Origin: Kitasatospora setae KM-6054
GTDB taxonomy: Bacteria > Actinomycetota > Actinomycetes > Streptomycetales > Streptomycetaceae
Length of the DNA: 64,000 nucleotides
NCBI RefSeq assembly: GCF_000269985.1
Contig: NC_016109.1
Coordinates: 6,413,001 to 6,477,000 of the forward strand
Direction: 5' to 3'
Shown here: one piece after another, positions 63,930 through 64,000 of the stretch
How positions within the stretch are numbered: the stretch's first letter is position 1
Layout: each line of letters opens with the position of its first letter
Notes under the pieces: generated by a model
What the model saw: only the letters and a program-made list of their open reading frames with translations
The model's database searches: none
What the model was told of the DNA's origin: nothing
Made by a program: the position numbers and the translations under genes

Positions 63930-64000
63930 TCATACGGTGCGGCGGCAGTGTGGTCTCCGCAGCTGGTGTCAGTCAGCCGCTGCCTTCTCGTTCCGTGTGG

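Overview
The window is very GC-rich (roughly three quarters G+C, third codon positions almost always G or C), uses GTG and even TTG starts freely, and carries the tlyA–NAD kinase–recN … pyrG–ald–parA–scpA–scpB–rluB … tyrA–cmk–der order that is conserved in the chromosome core of Streptomycetaceae. I read it as a Streptomyces or Kitasatospora chromosome segment. No rRNA, tRNA, CRISPR array or insertion sequence was seen.

Region 1 (1–31,750) is mostly core. It holds a histone-like Lys/Ala-rich protein, a small conserved protein, TlyA, NAD kinase, a divergent MocR-type regulator/YczE-type membrane protein pair, RecN, a glycosyltransferase, a GH15 hydrolase, CTP synthase, a Nudix hydrolase, an NTPase/TPR protein, alanine dehydrogenase, and the ParA–RHH-like–ScpA–ScpB–RluB chromosome-organisation cluster. 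After an accessory stretch (a TrmB/LuxR-like regulator, a DUF952 protein, a tandem DUF4139 pair) come TyrA, Cmk and Der. The 3' end of tyrA is tandemly triplicated.

Region 2 (31,750–39,810) holds two streptomycete hypothetical genes, two adjacent secreted Rpf-type transglycosylases (the first with LysM and an upstream Crp-like site), a TetR/DUF4865 pair, a degenerate metallo-beta-lactamase-fold protein, acyl-CoA thioesterase II and a DUF1684 protein.

Region 3 (39,840–51,970) is a beta-1,3-glucan (laminarin-type) utilisation locus. It consists of a LacI-family regulator, a GH81 endo-beta-1,3-glucanase, a sugar ABC importer (binding protein and two permeases, no ATPase) and a GH1 beta-glucosidase. 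The same 14-bp palindrome TGAGAGCGCTCTCA lies in front of the regulator (one mismatch), the glucanase and the importer. A class A beta-lactamase, an APH-family phosphotransferase and a small secreted protein sit inside the locus without such sites.

Region 4 (51,970–57,340) has an EF-G-like GTPase behind a promoter, a 31-codon leader ORF and an array of eight 11-bp repeats. It is followed by a second TrmB/LuxR-like regulator and an MFS transporter interrupted by one in-frame TAG, with a DasR-box-like palindrome between the last two.

Region 5 (57,400–64,000) is the most unusual part. It is a restriction/defence-like cassette made of an SNF2-type helicase, a ParB-nuclease-like protein and an HNH-type protein in one operon, a divergent HTH regulator, and a convergent 5-methylcytosine DNA methyltransferase. 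It may continue past the right edge.
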